From assembly GCA_024225035.1 (NCBI GenBank), contig JAAEMX010000219.1, positions 1-64,000 of the forward strand: DNA of 64,000 nt, read 5' to 3'. The notes beneath the pieces were generated by a model. That model worked only from the letters and a program-made list of their open reading frames with translations, was not told the origin of the DNA and did not search any database. The translations under genes were made by a program, and so were the position numbers. This DNA comes from Lentisphaerota bacterium. Its GTDB lineage: Bacteria > Verrucomicrobiota > Lentisphaeria > Victivallales > Victivallaceae. Position 1 is the first letter of the stretch. The number at the start of each line of letters is the position of its first letter. This document shows positions 26,402 to 35,677 of the stretch, in pieces.

Positions 26402-27823
26402 CTATAACCATTTCATTATAAGTTTTACAATTCTGCGAGTTTTTTCTGAGAACAGTACCGGAGTATAGAAGGAACCCGCAACCTGTTTGTTTATCTCTCC
26501 TCTGGTCGGATAAGGAATAATACAGCTTGCCATCGAGCCTATTTTAAGTTTGTTAGTTACCGCTACACACCAAGGCCCAAGGAGCTCTCCTGCATTACTT
26601 CCTACTATAGAAGCGCCTAAAATTCGACCATTTTTTCTGGTTATAACTTTTATAGCTCCGGAAGTTTTGAGCTCACATTGAGCCCTATCATTTTCAGCAA
26701 AAGGCAGGCTCAGCACTTTTATATCTTTGTAACGTTTTTTTGCCTCTGACTCATGCAGCCCCACATGAGCAAGTTCCGGCTCTGTATACGTCACCCACGG
26801 AACAGCTGAGTAATTCACTTTTGCTGGAAGTCGAAACAGTATGTTGCGGATCACTATTCCTGCCTGATATCCTGCCATATGAGTAAACTTATAACCTACC
26901 GCAGCATCACCCAACGCAAATATTCGCTTATTGGAAGTGCGCAGTCTCGAATTAACCTGTATGCCGCGCTCAGAATACTTTACTTCAGCCGCTCCAAGGT
27001 TAAGACCTTCAAACTCCGGCTGCCTACCGACTGCCAAAAGCAAGTGAGAACCTGTTATTTTGACTGGTTTATCATTGTGCTTAAAGTAAAGGTTTATTTT
27101 ACTATTAACCTTCTCAACACGTTCAATGTTGGTATGTTCATAAACATCAATACCATCCTCAACAAGCTTACCATGAACGTATTTAGTCAATTCCGGATCA
27201 TCTTTAACTAAAATTCTTCTTCGTTGAATTAACGAAACTTTTGCACCAAGCTTCCCAATTCCCTGTGACAGTTCACAGCCAATCGGTCCTCCCCCAATGA
27301 CTATCATGTGCTCTGGAATTTCTTTCAGTTCAAAGATCGTTTCGTTGGTCATATAATCTATTTTATCAAGACCTTTTATAGGCAATATTACTGGCTTGGA
27401 ACCGGTAGCCACAACAAAATATTTTGCCCTTATCAGCTTACCAGCGACCATAACTTCTCTGGTATTTTTAAAACTTGCGGCACCTTTAATAACTTTTACA
27501 CCAAGTTTCTCGAATCTTTCCTGAGAATCTTTTGGGGCAACAGTTCCTATTACTTTATGTATGTGCTCAAATACTTCCACGTAGTTCACATCATAAATCT
27601 GTGCGTGAATACCAAACTGCTTTGCAGCTTCCAGAGTATCTATTATATGCGATGCAGAAAGCAATGACTTTGAAGGCACGCAACCGTAATTCAAACAGTC
27701 TCCGCCCATTCTCCCTTTTTCTATAAGAACAACTTCAGCTCCCATCTGGGCCGCTCCAGCTGCAACAGAAAGACCGCCTGCACCTGCTCCAATTATACAA
27801 ATATCCGTTTTAATGAGCTTCAT
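26402..27823 (-). CDS. pyridine nucleotide-disulfide oxidoreductase (mercuric reductase-like)
   Basis: A 473-residue FAD enzyme. The FAD-binding motif is GAGAGGLSVAAGAAQMGAEV (N terminus), the redox-active pair is in GGDCLNYGCVPSKSLL (about residue 40), the NAD(P)-binding motif is IGGGPIGCELSQGIGKLG and the second FAD motif is IFALGDAA. The C-terminal dimerisation domain lacks the His-Glu pair spacing of true lipoamide dehydrogenases as far as I can see, closer to the MerA-like branch often encoded next to TVP38 proteins, as here. Substrate unknown. Part of a three-gene minus-strand operon. Confidence 0.85.
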   Translation of the reverse strand: MKLIKTDICIIGAGAGGLSVAAGAAQMGAEVVLIEKGRMGGDCLNYGCVPSKSLLSASHIIDTLEAAKQFGIHAQIYDVNYVEVFEHIHKVIGTVAPKDSQERFEKLGVKVIKGAASFKNTREVMVAGKLIRAKYFVVATGSKPVILPIKGLDKIDYMTNETIFELKEIPEHMIVIGGGPIGCELSQGIGKLGAKVSLIQRRRILVKDDPELTKYVHGKLVEDGIDVYEHTNIERVEKVNSKINLYFKHNDKPVKITGSHLLLAVGRQPEFEGLNLGAAEVKYSERGIQVNSRLRTSNKRIFALGDAAVGYKFTHMAGYQAGIVIRNILFRLPAKVNYSAVPWVTYTEPELAHVGLHESEAKKRYKDIKVLSLPFAENDRAQCELKTSGAIKVITRKNGRILGASIVGSNAGELLGPWCVAVTNKLKIGSMASCIIPYPTRGEINKQVAGSFYTPVLFSEKTRRIVKLIMKWL

Positions 27824-27862
27824 TATCTAAACCTTTTATCGCAATTTTAAATGAAATTTATT

Positions 27863-28582
27863 TTAAGAACCGCTTGCTGCTGTTTCTCTTTTTCTTTTTA
27901 CCTTCTTATAAATCACCGGGATAACTGACAGGGCTGCCAGAACTAGTATCGGTAATAAAACCTGCGGCTCGAAAATTATTCCCATGTTGATCCGCTCCCC
28001 TTTTGACAAAGCGTAACCAAGCCCGCTGCCTACCCAGGCATAGGCAAATGATCCCGGAATAATGCCCAACAGCGTACCAAAGAAAAACGTGCGCAAACTA
28101 ACGCCAAGCACTCCGGCTGCTATATTAATTATGAAGAACGGAAATATCGGCAGCAGCCTTAAGAAAAGCAGGTAGCTGAATTCATTTCTCTTAAAGCCTT
28201 CCTGCATTTTCTGAACAGTGCTTCCTGCTTTATTCTGCAGAAATCCACCGACCGCTGTCTGGACAGCTAAAAACGTAATGGTGGCACCTATAGTAGCTCC
28301 AATCACAACCCATGAAGTTCCCAGCACAACACCAAACAAAAAACCGCCCAAGAGGGTCATAACAGTTGCTCCCGGTATTGAAAATGCCGCGACGAGTATG
28401 TAGACACCAACATAAATCAGCACACTCAAGGCATAGTGCTCCATCGTGTAAGCATGCAGCGCCTTGTAATTTTCTGAAAGCATTTCTAATGACAGATATT
28501 TTCTGCCGCCTAAAGCAAAGAAAGCAATCAACCCTGCAATTAAAATCAATAACGGTATCCAACGCTGTAATTTTTTACCCAT
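27863..28582 (-). CDS. TVP38/TMEM64 family membrane protein
   Basis: A 239-residue membrane protein with about six hydrophobic stretches and the DedA/VTT-like core ATVMTLLGGFLFGVVLG followed by GTLLGIIPGSFAYAWVGSGL. Members are lipid-scramblase-like membrane proteins of poorly known function. It heads an operon with a disulfide oxidoreductase and a CDP-alcohol phosphatidyltransferase; the first two are frequently paired or fused in bacteria. Confidence 0.87.
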   Translation of the reverse strand: MGKKLQRWIPLLILIAGLIAFFALGGRKYLSLEMLSENYKALHAYTMEHYALSVLIYVGVYILVAAFSIPGATVMTLLGGFLFGVVLGTSWVVIGATIGATITFLAVQTAVGGFLQNKAGSTVQKMQEGFKRNEFSYLLFLRLLPIFPFFIINIAAGVLGVSLRTFFFGTLLGIIPGSFAYAWVGSGLGYALSKGERINMGIIFEPQVLLPILVLAALSVIPVIYKKVKRKRETAASGS

Positions 28583-28781
28583 GCCATACTCCTGAAGTTC
28601 TGTTATTTATCTATACACAAATGTATTACATATATAAGATTTGCAGATACAAACCATCCCTGATTATGCAATTCTTATAAGAAAACCCTTTCGCAAAATC
28701 GAAATAGTTTTACCCAAGGTCAGAAATAGCGATTTTACAATAACTCCCCAATAATAAACAACCTAATATCTGTTTTACCAC

Positions 28782-28809
28782 TTGACCTCAGCATACTAAT
28801 TTCTATATT
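28782..28809 (+). promoter_or_regulatory. sigma70-type promoter for the DUF547 gene
   Basis: TTGACC at 28782-28787, a 16-base spacer and TATATT at 28804-28809, about 70 bases before the DUF547 start codon. The surrounding region, 28583-28878, shows no gene. Confidence 0.5.
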
Positions 28810-28878
28810 AACAATAAGCATATTTAGTATTTTTACAAGGCAAGAAATTACTAATAATTATTATAAAGGATCTAATTA

Positions 28879-29709
28879 ATGAGAGCACGAAAACTTCTAA
28901 TAATCTTTTATTCCATGTTTATTATAAGCATGTTGGCTTTTAATTCTCATGCTGCACCGCAAGCTGTTTTATGGGGTAAATGGTCAAAAAACAATCCAAA
29001 TAATGATAAAATTATCGATCATTGTGACTGGGATGCCTTTCTCAGGAAGTATGTGATAACCGATCAAAAGGCCAATATCAATCTTGTTAAGTATTCCTCT
29101 GTCACTAAGAGCGACGTCCAAAAGCTGGAAAACTATCTTAAAGCAATGCAGAAAATAGATATTTCAAATTATAACCGCAAAGTACAGTTTGCTTACTGGG
29201 TTAATTTGTATAATGCCTTGACAGTAAAATTGATATTGGATAATTACCCTGTCTCTTCAATTACTAAAATAAAATCAGGATGGTTCAGCTTCGGCCCTTG
29301 GAATAAAAAAATTGCAACAGTGGAAAGTGAACGTATAACCATGAACGATATTGAACACAGAATACTCAGGCCAATCTGGAAAGATAACCGAGTCCACTAC
29401 GCTTTGAACTGTGCAAGCATAAGCTGCCCTAACCTCCAGACCAGAGCTTTTACTGCAAAAAATAGAGACAAATTATTGAACGCCGCAGTTGATGCATACA
29501 TTAACAGCCCGCGAGCTATATCCTTCAAAAATGGTGATTTGTTCCTTTCCAGTATTTATGACTGGTATTACAGTGACTTTGCAAAAGATGAAAAACACTT
29601 AATAAAATATCTGGCTGAACATGCTAAAAAAGATATAGCTGCAAAGCTCATTCATTTTAAGGGCAACATCAGATATGATTACAACTGGAACCTGAACAAA
29701 CTTAAATAA
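28879..29709 (+). CDS. secreted DUF547 domain protein
   Basis: A 276-residue protein with an N-terminal signal peptide (hydrophobic residues about 8-24, cleavage near SHAAP). The DUF547 domain is recognised by QFAYWVNLYNALTVKLILDN and VHYALNCASISCPNL, which carries conserved Cys and His residues of a papain/transglutaminase-like fold. The family is common in Gram-negative envelopes; the enzymatic role is not established. It has its own promoter and terminator, so it is monocistronic. Confidence 0.87.
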   Translation: MRARKLLIIFYSMFIISMLAFNSHAAPQAVLWGKWSKNNPNNDKIIDHCDWDAFLRKYVITDQKANINLVKYSSVTKSDVQKLENYLKAMQKIDISNYNRKVQFAYWVNLYNALTVKLILDNYPVSSITKIKSGWFSFGPWNKKIATVESERITMNDIEHRILRPIWKDNRVHYALNCASISCPNLQTRAFTAKNRDKLLNAAVDAYINSPRAISFKNGDLFLSSIYDWYYSDFAKDEKHLIKYLAEHAKKDIAAKLIHFKGNIRYDYNWNLNKLK

Positions 29710-29730
29710 CTGTACGCCATCAAGATTTGT

Positions 29731-29770
29731 AACATTGCTTTCGAGAAAAATACGGGAGCAATGTTTTTTT
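29731..29770 (+). terminator. terminator of the DUF547 gene
   Basis: AACATTGCT (29731-29739) pairs with AGCAATGTT (29757-29765), followed by a run of seven T. Confidence 0.8.
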
Positions 29771-29863
29771 ATTCATAAAGGTAATGAAATTTTCAGGGTT
29801 CTGTTATATATTCGTTTTATTCGAAGAAACATTTAATAAACAGCATTTTCCTGAATCATTACT

Positions 29864-30710
29864 ATGGTGACCAAAGCACACAAGACAAGTGAAATCAATG
29901 CATCTCCGGTTCCGCCACGCTTGCGCCCCAAAGTGTTCAGTGCCGGAATTGAATTTTACATTTATTATGATTGCGTCAGTTCTCCGAAAAGAAAACTCCT
30001 GAACTTCAGAGAATTCCCCTTCTTTTCCCTATCTCACTTAATAGATGGAGACGGGTTTTACCAAAGCCCCGATATGCAGGAACCTGTTCAAATAGAAAAA
30101 GGCACAGCCGTATTATGCTGCCCTGGAGTCCAAAATGCCTACGGTGCTCGTACTGAAGTTTATACCGAAGATTCACTTTGCTTTGGAGGCCCTGTTCCCG
30201 AGGCTCTCATGAAAGCAGGCATTATACGCAATGGTTTGATGGCTATTGGAGCAAAGCGTCGACTGCAGCCGATCATAAAAAAACTGAGAGAAGCTACCCT
30301 GCCCGCTAACTTTGAGGCATGCCTGATGCTGCACAATCTGCTTTTCGACCTTTATCGTGAGAATCCTTACAACACTCCAAAACAAACTAAGGATAATCGA
30401 CTTGATTCATTACTGCAGCTTATTAGAAGCGATGTGAGCAGCCTATGGACAGTCAAAGAAATGGCGGAATACTGTAATTTATTTACGTCGCTTGTTTCAG
30501 GTTCAATTCGGACTTTCACCAAAAGAGTTCCTGGAAAGCGTAAAAATGAATCGGGCCTGTGAATGGCTGTCTAATCCCAAGGTCGTCTTAAAAATCTATG
30601 AAGTAGCAGAAAAGCTTGGGTATTCCGATCCATATCATTTTATTAAAAGGTTTACTGCTTTCACCGGATTCCCTCCAGGGCGCTATCGGCGCAAATATAC
30701 GAATCAATAA
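29864..30710 (+). pseudogene. AraC-family regulator disrupted by a small deletion
   Basis: The first frame (29864-30562) encodes an N-terminal sensor region and the beginning of the AraC DNA-binding domain (SLWTVKEMAEYCNL). It then shifts and continues out of frame. The rest of the domain, YLRRLFQVQFGLSPKEFLES to FIKRFTAFTGFPPGRYRRK, continues in another frame from about 30480 to 30710. Comparing with the family, about three residues plus two bases are missing between CNL and YLRR, near 30479-30483. The deletion is thus about 11 bases (3n+2), which is not a simple homopolymer miscount. The first helix-turn-helix is destroyed, so the gene is probably inactive. Confidence 0.8.
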
Positions 30711-30714
30711 AAAA

Positions 30715-30742
30715 AACTCCCGCCTAGTCTATAGCGGGAGTT
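30715..30742 (-). terminator. terminator of trpB
   Basis: AACTCCCGC pairs with GCGGGAGTT around a 10-base loop; on the minus strand a run of eight T follows. It lies between the convergent araC-like pseudogene and trpB. Confidence 0.85.
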
Positions 30743-30771
30743 AATAATAAACAGTCTATTTGAGCCGGAAG

Positions 30772-31974
30772 TTAAATTCCAAGTTTATCTGCAACAAAAT
30801 CTGCGTCTTTGTCACCACGTCCGCTTAGATTCACCAGAATATTAACATCCTCAGGCAGAGTCGCAGCAAGTTTAGCAGCGTAAGCTACAGCGTGTGAACT
30901 TTCAAGAGCAGGAATAATTCCCTCACAGCGTGAGAGCCGGATAAACATATCCAGACATTCTTTGTCAGTAGCCGAGGTGTATTCAGCACGCTCAATATCT
31001 TTCAACATACAGTGCTGAGGACCGACACCAGGGTAATCCAAGCCGGAAGCTACAGAGTATACCGGCAGCGGACTGCCGCTTTCGTCTTGCAGCACATAAC
31101 ACTTGAATCCATGAATTTGGCCTTTTGTACCTTTTGTCATGGTTGCAGCGTGTTTGCCAGTATCAAGACCAAGCCCTGCAGGCTCTACGCCGATAAGCTT
31201 GACTTCTATATCGTTGAGGAAACCACTGAAAATCCCCATTGCGTTACTGCCTCCACCAACACAGGCGACCACGTAGTCAGGCAGCTTGCCAGTCAGTTCT
31301 TGAAACTGTTCTCTAGACTCTTTTCCCACAACAGCCTGAAAATCCCGTACCATCATCGGGAAAGGATGCGGCCCAACTACAGAACCGATTGCGTAAAAAT
31401 ATTCTTCCGGATTACTAAGCAGCTCTTCAAAGGCACTGTCAACGGCATCTTTCAAAGTTTTTGTGCCGCGATCAACAGGAACTACTTTAGCCCCGAGGAT
31501 TCTCATTTTAGTTACGTTCGGGTGCTCTTTTTTGATATCAATTGTTCCCATGTGGATTTCACATGGAATACCTACCAGCGCACAGGCAGTAGCAAGAGCA
31601 ACACCGTGCTGTCCTGCTCCGGTTTCAGCAATGACCTTAGTCTTTTTCATGTACTTTGCCAGCAAAGCTTCTCCAAGACAATGGTTGATTTTATGAGCAC
31701 CGGTATGGTTAAGATCTTCGCGTTTAAGATAAATCTGGGCGCCGCCACACTCTTTGGACAGCTTTTTGGCATGATAAACCGGGCTTGGACGTCCCACATA
31801 ATATTTGTGCAGATAAGCAAGCTCACCTTTGAAACTCTTGCTGTCGCGTATTTCCATATAAGATTTGCAAATTTCGTCCATTATTTTCCGGAGGTGATCC
31901 GGGACCAGTTGTCCGCCATGTTCACCAAAAAAACCATTTGAGTCCGGATATTGATGTAAGTCAACGTTATTCAT
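30772..31974 (-). CDS. trpB: tryptophan synthase beta subunit
   Basis: A 400-residue PLP enzyme condensing indole with serine to give tryptophan. It starts with the TrpB1-type phrase [11 protein letters not shown] and has the Schiff-base lysine in [11 protein letters not shown] (about residue 90), [11 protein letters not shown], the phosphate loop VGGGSNAMG and the C-terminal NLSGRGDKD. It stands alone: no trpA or other trp gene is adjacent. Upstream there is a candidate Trp-responsive leader peptide and hairpin (32076-32170), which supports regulation by attenuation. Confidence 0.97.
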   Translation of the reverse strand: MNNVDLHQYPDSNGFFGEHGGQLVPDHLRKIMDEICKSYMEIRDSKSFKGELAYLHKYYVGRPSPVYHAKKLSKECGGAQIYLKREDLNHTGAHKINHCLGEALLAKYMKKTKVIAETGAGQHGVALATACALVGIPCEIHMGTIDIKKEHPNVTKMRILGAKVVPVDRGTKTLKDAVDSAFEELLSNPEEYFYAIGSVVGPHPFPMMVRDFQAVVGKESREQFQELTGKLPDYVVACVGGGSNAMGIFSGFLNDIEVKLIGVEPAGLGLDTGKHAATMTKGTKGQIHGFKCYVLQDESGSPLPVYSVASGLDYPGVGPQHCMLKDIERAEYTSATDKECLDMFIRLSRCEGIIPALESSHAVAYAAKLAATLPEDVNILVNLSGRGDKDADFVADKLGI

Positions 31975-32075
31975 GATTCAAAAACCCCAAAAATATTGAA
32001 ATTATAAATTAATTATTCTAAAACAAAAAACTGCTAATGTTGAAAAACAGAAAAAACTGAAGGGAAAAATGAAGA

Positions 32076-32088
32076 GGGCCTCAGGCCC
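32076..32088 (-). terminator. attenuator hairpin of trpB leader
   Basis: GGGCC, a 3-base loop TGA (minus strand) and GGCCC, followed by TCTTCATTTTT. The loop is the stop codon of the leader peptide and the left arm begins in its last Trp codon. The U-tract is interrupted, so strength is uncertain. Confidence 0.5.
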
Positions 32089-32170
32089 AAAGCCAAGTAC
32101 CGCGACAAAATACAACAAATGAACGCTTTGAAACGCCAGCAGAATTCTGATTGTCTTCGTATTTCGTCAT
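32081..32170 (-). CDS. putative trp leader peptide (TrpL-like)
   Basis: A 29-codon open frame on the minus strand, too short for ordinary gene calling. ATG at 32170 is preceded by GGAG at a 4-base spacing (GGAGACCAATG). The peptide ends Cys-Arg-Gly-Thr-Trp-Leu-Trp-Ala-stop. Two Trp codons, a rare residue, fall two and four codons before the stop, and the stop itself forms the loop of a GC-rich hairpin with T-rich sequence behind it. The frame is about 105 bases upstream of trpB on the same strand. This is the layout of a ribosome-stalling attenuator. A chance ORF cannot be excluded, but position, ribosome site, Trp codons and hairpin together are a strong case. Confidence 0.65.
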   Translation of the reverse strand: MTKYEDNQNSAGVSKRSFVVFCRGTWLWA

Positions 32171-32311
32171 TGGTCTCCGAATTATAACTATTCAAATGAT
32201 TTATGAACAGTTCCTAAGATAATAGCAGATAACGTTTTTAGCAAGTCTGATTTATTTTTTTGTATCAAAAATAATTATTTTTACTAGAGATTGAAGAATA
32301 AAAAAATAAAA

Positions 32312-32340
32312 CCCCGCCCCAATATGATATTGGGCCGGGG
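32312..32340 (-). terminator. terminator of the DUF1846 gene
   Basis: On the minus strand CCCCGGCCCAATA pairs with TATTGGGGCGGGG (one G-G mismatch, 3-base loop), followed by TTTTATTTTTTT. It ends the DUF1846 transcript just upstream of the trp leader region. Confidence 0.85.
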
Positions 32341-32354
32341 TAAAAAGTTTCAGC

Positions 32355-33872
32355 TTAATCGACAAATAGATTTTTGCCGGCAAAGTTTGAATCACAAGTC
32401 AGGTTAACGCCCAATTTACGCAACCCGGCCTCATCTCCAGGAGTTGGAATATGAGTAATATGCATTTCGCAGCCATGCAGCATCTCCAGTTTTTCGAGAG
32501 CAAGTCTGGCAGACGGATTCCCCGGCATGCTGACACTCAAAGCAATCATGGTTTCTTCAAGGTCAAGGCTCAAGCGTTTACTTTTGAGAATATCCCGCTT
32601 AAGAGACCCGACAGACTCAATAACATCCGGAGAAATGAGCAGGAGTTCATCCGGAAGTCCGCCAAGCTTTTTGATGGCGTTCAGAACCGCACTTGAAGCG
32701 GCATGCATCAGAGGAGAATTTTTACCGGTAACAATTTGTCCGTTCGGCAACTGCAACGCCGCGCCGCAGTAAACTCCTTCATTACCTTTGTCTTCCTGAT
32801 CTTCCGCATCAGATGCAGCCTTTCTGGCAGCTTCAACCATACAACGGTCCTCAGCCTTGATTTCAAGCTCGTTCATCAGGAGTTTTACTCTGTCAACAGT
32901 CTGCTTGTCAGTGAGCCCCATCGCATACTCGCATTTATAGCGGAAATAACGCCGTATAATTTCCTGCTTGGACGCCTCGCAGCAAACATCATCATCACAA
33001 ATCGCGAAACCGGCACGATTAACGCCCATGTCCGTTGGTGACTGATAAAGCTGGCTGTTGTCCATGATTTTAGACATAATACGCTTTACAACCGGGAAAA
33101 TTTCTACATCACGGTTGTAATTGATAGCGGCCTCGCCGTAAGCTTCCAAATGGAACGGATCAACTTGATTAAAGTCTGCAATGTCAGCAGTCGCTGCTTC
33201 ATAGGCAATATTTATCGGATGCTTGAGCGGAATACTCCAGATCGGGAAAGTCTCAAATTTGGCGTACCCAGCAGAAACACCACGCTCATGTTCATGATAA
33301 ACCTGTGAAAGACAAGTCGCCATTTTTCCGCTGCCGGGGCCCGGGCCGGTAATTATCACAATAGGCTTATCACTTTCAATATATGCGTTGGCGCCGTAAC
33401 CATCGTCACTGATGATAGTATCAATTTCTGTTGGATAACCTTTTATGGCACGGTGGGTATAAACATTAATACCACGGCGTTTGAGTTTATTAATAAAGCT
33501 TTTTACAGCCGGCTGTTCTTCGTAACGGGTCACGCAAATTGCTTTTACCTCAAGCCCCCAGTCACGAAGATCATCAATCAGCTTCAGTGTATCAGCATCG
33601 TACGTAATACCGAAGTCAGCGCGGATTTTTTTACGGGCGATGTCTCCAGCGTATATGCAGATGACAATATCAATTTTATCCTTTAAGCGCTGTAGCAGTT
33701 TGATTTTTACATTGGGATCGAAACCGGGCAGAATTCTAGACGCATGATAATCAAAAACAAGCTTACCGCCAAACTCCAGATAAAGTTTATTGTCAAACCG
33801 GGAAGCACGATCTATGATCGCGTCAGCCTGTTCCTGGAGATATTTATCATTGTCGAACCCTATTTTTTTCAT
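32355..33872 (-). CDS. DUF1846 domain-containing protein
   Basis: A 505-residue cytoplasmic protein matching the DUF1846 family, recognised by the start KIGFDNDKYLQEQ, the glycine-rich nucleotide-binding-like VIITGPGPGSGKMATCLSQ (about residue 170) and HPINIAYEAATADI. The P-loop-like segment implies nucleotide binding. The family occurs mainly in anaerobic Firmicutes and PVC bacteria and has no assigned biochemical role. It has its own terminator. It is divergent from glmM. Confidence 0.85.
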   Translation of the reverse strand: MKKIGFDNDKYLQEQADAIIDRASRFDNKLYLEFGGKLVFDYHASRILPGFDPNVKIKLLQRLKDKIDIVICIYAGDIARKKIRADFGITYDADTLKLIDDLRDWGLEVKAICVTRYEEQPAVKSFINKLKRRGINVYTHRAIKGYPTEIDTIISDDGYGANAYIESDKPIVIITGPGPGSGKMATCLSQVYHEHERGVSAGYAKFETFPIWSIPLKHPINIAYEAATADIADFNQVDPFHLEAYGEAAINYNRDVEIFPVVKRIMSKIMDNSQLYQSPTDMGVNRAGFAICDDDVCCEASKQEIIRRYFRYKCEYAMGLTDKQTVDRVKLLMNELEIKAEDRCMVEAARKAASDAEDQEDKGNEGVYCGAALQLPNGQIVTGKNSPLMHAASSAVLNAIKKLGGLPDELLLISPDVIESVGSLKRDILKSKRLSLDLEETMIALSVSMPGNPSARLALEKLEMLHGCEMHITHIPTPGDEAGLRKLGVNLTCDSNFAGKNLFVD

Positions 33873-34308
33873 ACCAGCTCCTTTTGCGTTAGCGCAAACA
33901 AAAATATGTTTATAAACTTTCAGACAAAAACCAACCCAGCCATATCTAAGCTGACTATATAGTAGTAACTTAAGCAGAATCCACTTAAAGTGTTAATATC
34001 CGTAATAATGACAATTGAGCACATTCCATGCATGAAAATGACAGCACAGGAATTATACAATATGCTCGCAGATATCTTGCAAAATAGCTTGAATAAATAA
34101 TAATATCAACTTCCCCACTCACATTTTCCTTAATTTTAACTAACGTATTACAAACTTGCGTCCAAACAGCTCACCAACTTGCTGAACCGCTTTAAGAAGT
34201 ATCTTCAAAACAGCTCATAAATAGTAAGAGGTTTGATTTTGCCAGTTTACAGGTTAGATTGCATTACATTATGTTAAACTAAAATTGACCCCCTTGAGGA
34301 TTACAGAT
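33873..34308. other. intergenic region without recognised gene
   Basis: About 435 AT-rich bases between the divergent DUF1846 and glmM genes. I see no tRNA, leader peptide with a ribosome site, or strong hairpin. GAGG eight to ten bases before ATG 34309 marks the glmM start. Confidence 0.5.
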
Positions 34309-35658
34309 ATGAAAAAACTTTTCGGAACCGATGGAATCCGCGGAAAAGCAAATCATTATCCAATTACAGCAGAGCTGGCCCTGCTTCTCGGCAAAGCCAC
34401 AGCACAAGTTTTTGGGGCCTCCGGCAAAGGCCTTTGCAAAGCTGTACTGGGCAAGGACACACGCTTGTCAGGGTACATGCTGGAAAATGCCATAACCAGC
34501 GGACTGCTAAGCATGGGAATGGATGTTCTGGCTGTTGGTCCAATGCCGACACCTGCTGTCGCCCATCTGACAAAATCAATGGGAGCCTCCTGCGGTATAA
34601 TGATAACGGCGTCCCATAACCCGGCGCGCGACAACGGTATTAAAATTTTCGGAAATGACGGTTTTAAGCTGCCTGATGAAGTTGAACTTGAAATCGAAAA
34701 ACTTATCCTTGGCAACGGCCTGAATTCAGAACATATAGATAACGACCAGATAGGTAAAGCCTACCGCATTCACGATGCCCGTGGACGATATATCGAATTT
34801 GCCAAAAGCTCCATCAGCAATGAAAGCCTCAAAGGCTTGAAAATTGTTCTGGACTGCGCAAACGGCGCCGGCTACTCTATAGCTCCGCTTATCTTCCGTG
34901 AGCTTGGCGCTGAAGTTATAGAAACAGCCATCTCACCGGATGGTCGCAACATAAATCACAAGTGCGGAGCAACTTATTCTCAACACGCCTCTGAGCTGGT
35001 CAGACAACACAAAGCTGACCTCAGCATCTCACTCGACGGCGATGCCGATCGGGTAATTTTCTGTGATGCACATGGCAACGAAGTCAACGGCGACCGTATC
35101 ATCGGTATGGTTGCTCTTGACTATAAACAGCGTGGACGACTTAACGGCAACTCTGTTGTAGTCACCAGCATGAGTAACCTCGGCTTGAAAAAAGCGATGG
35201 AAGCCGCTGAGATTAATACTATCCAGACACAAGTCGGTGACCGCTACGTAATCGAGCAAATGCGTGCTAACAATTTTAACATCGGAGGCGAACAGTCCGG
35301 TCATATTATATTCATGGACTACGCTACTACCGGTGACGGCATAATTACCGCTCTGCATATTTTAAAACTCATGATTCGTCAAAATAAAACCCTTAAAGAA
35401 CTTGCTGATTTCATGCGGGTATTCCCACAGCGACTTGAGGGTATCAATGTTCAGGAAAAAGTGCCGATTGAAGAAGTACCTGCACTTCGCGATGCCATAA
35501 CTGAATGCGAAAAAGCTCTTGACAGCAGCGGACGCACTGTTGTTCGCTACTCAGGAACTGAAAACAAGCTTAGAATCCTGGTCGAGGCTGAAACCCAGCG
35601 CGATGTGGACTTCTGGATCACAAAATTATGCGATATAGCTCAGCGCGAGCTCGGATGA
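34309..35658 (+). CDS. glmM: phosphoglucosamine mutase
   Basis: A 449-residue alpha-D-phosphohexomutase converting glucosamine-6-phosphate to glucosamine-1-phosphate for peptidoglycan and lipopolysaccharide synthesis. It starts MKKLFGTDGIRGKAN. The phosphoserine loop is TASHNPARDNG (Ser about residue 102), the metal loop is DGDADR (about 243), the sugar loop is GGEQSGH and the phosphate loop is RYSGTENKLRI. ATG 34309 is chosen over an upstream TTG because of TTGAGGA. The next gene, 19 bases on, is a GlmU-like acyltransferase, so both final steps to UDP-GlcNAc may be co-expressed. Confidence 0.95.
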   Translation: MKKLFGTDGIRGKANHYPITAELALLLGKATAQVFGASGKGLCKAVLGKDTRLSGYMLENAITSGLLSMGMDVLAVGPMPTPAVAHLTKSMGASCGIMITASHNPARDNGIKIFGNDGFKLPDEVELEIEKLILGNGLNSEHIDNDQIGKAYRIHDARGRYIEFAKSSISNESLKGLKIVLDCANGAGYSIAPLIFRELGAEVIETAISPDGRNINHKCGATYSQHASELVRQHKADLSISLDGDADRVIFCDAHGNEVNGDRIIGMVALDYKQRGRLNGNSVVVTSMSNLGLKKAMEAAEINTIQTQVGDRYVIEQMRANNFNIGGEQSGHIIFMDYATTGDGIITALHILKLMIRQNKTLKELADFMRVFPQRLEGINVQEKVPIEEVPALRDAITECEKALDSSGRTVVRYSGTENKLRILVEAETQRDVDFWITKLCDIAQRELG

Positions 35659-35677
35659 AAACGGGGAGAATAATAAA

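Noticed and set aside
34008..34100. 30-codon frame (MTIEHIPCMKMTAQELYN...) between DUF1846 and glmM
   Set aside because: No ribosome binding site and no known relative; probably chance.
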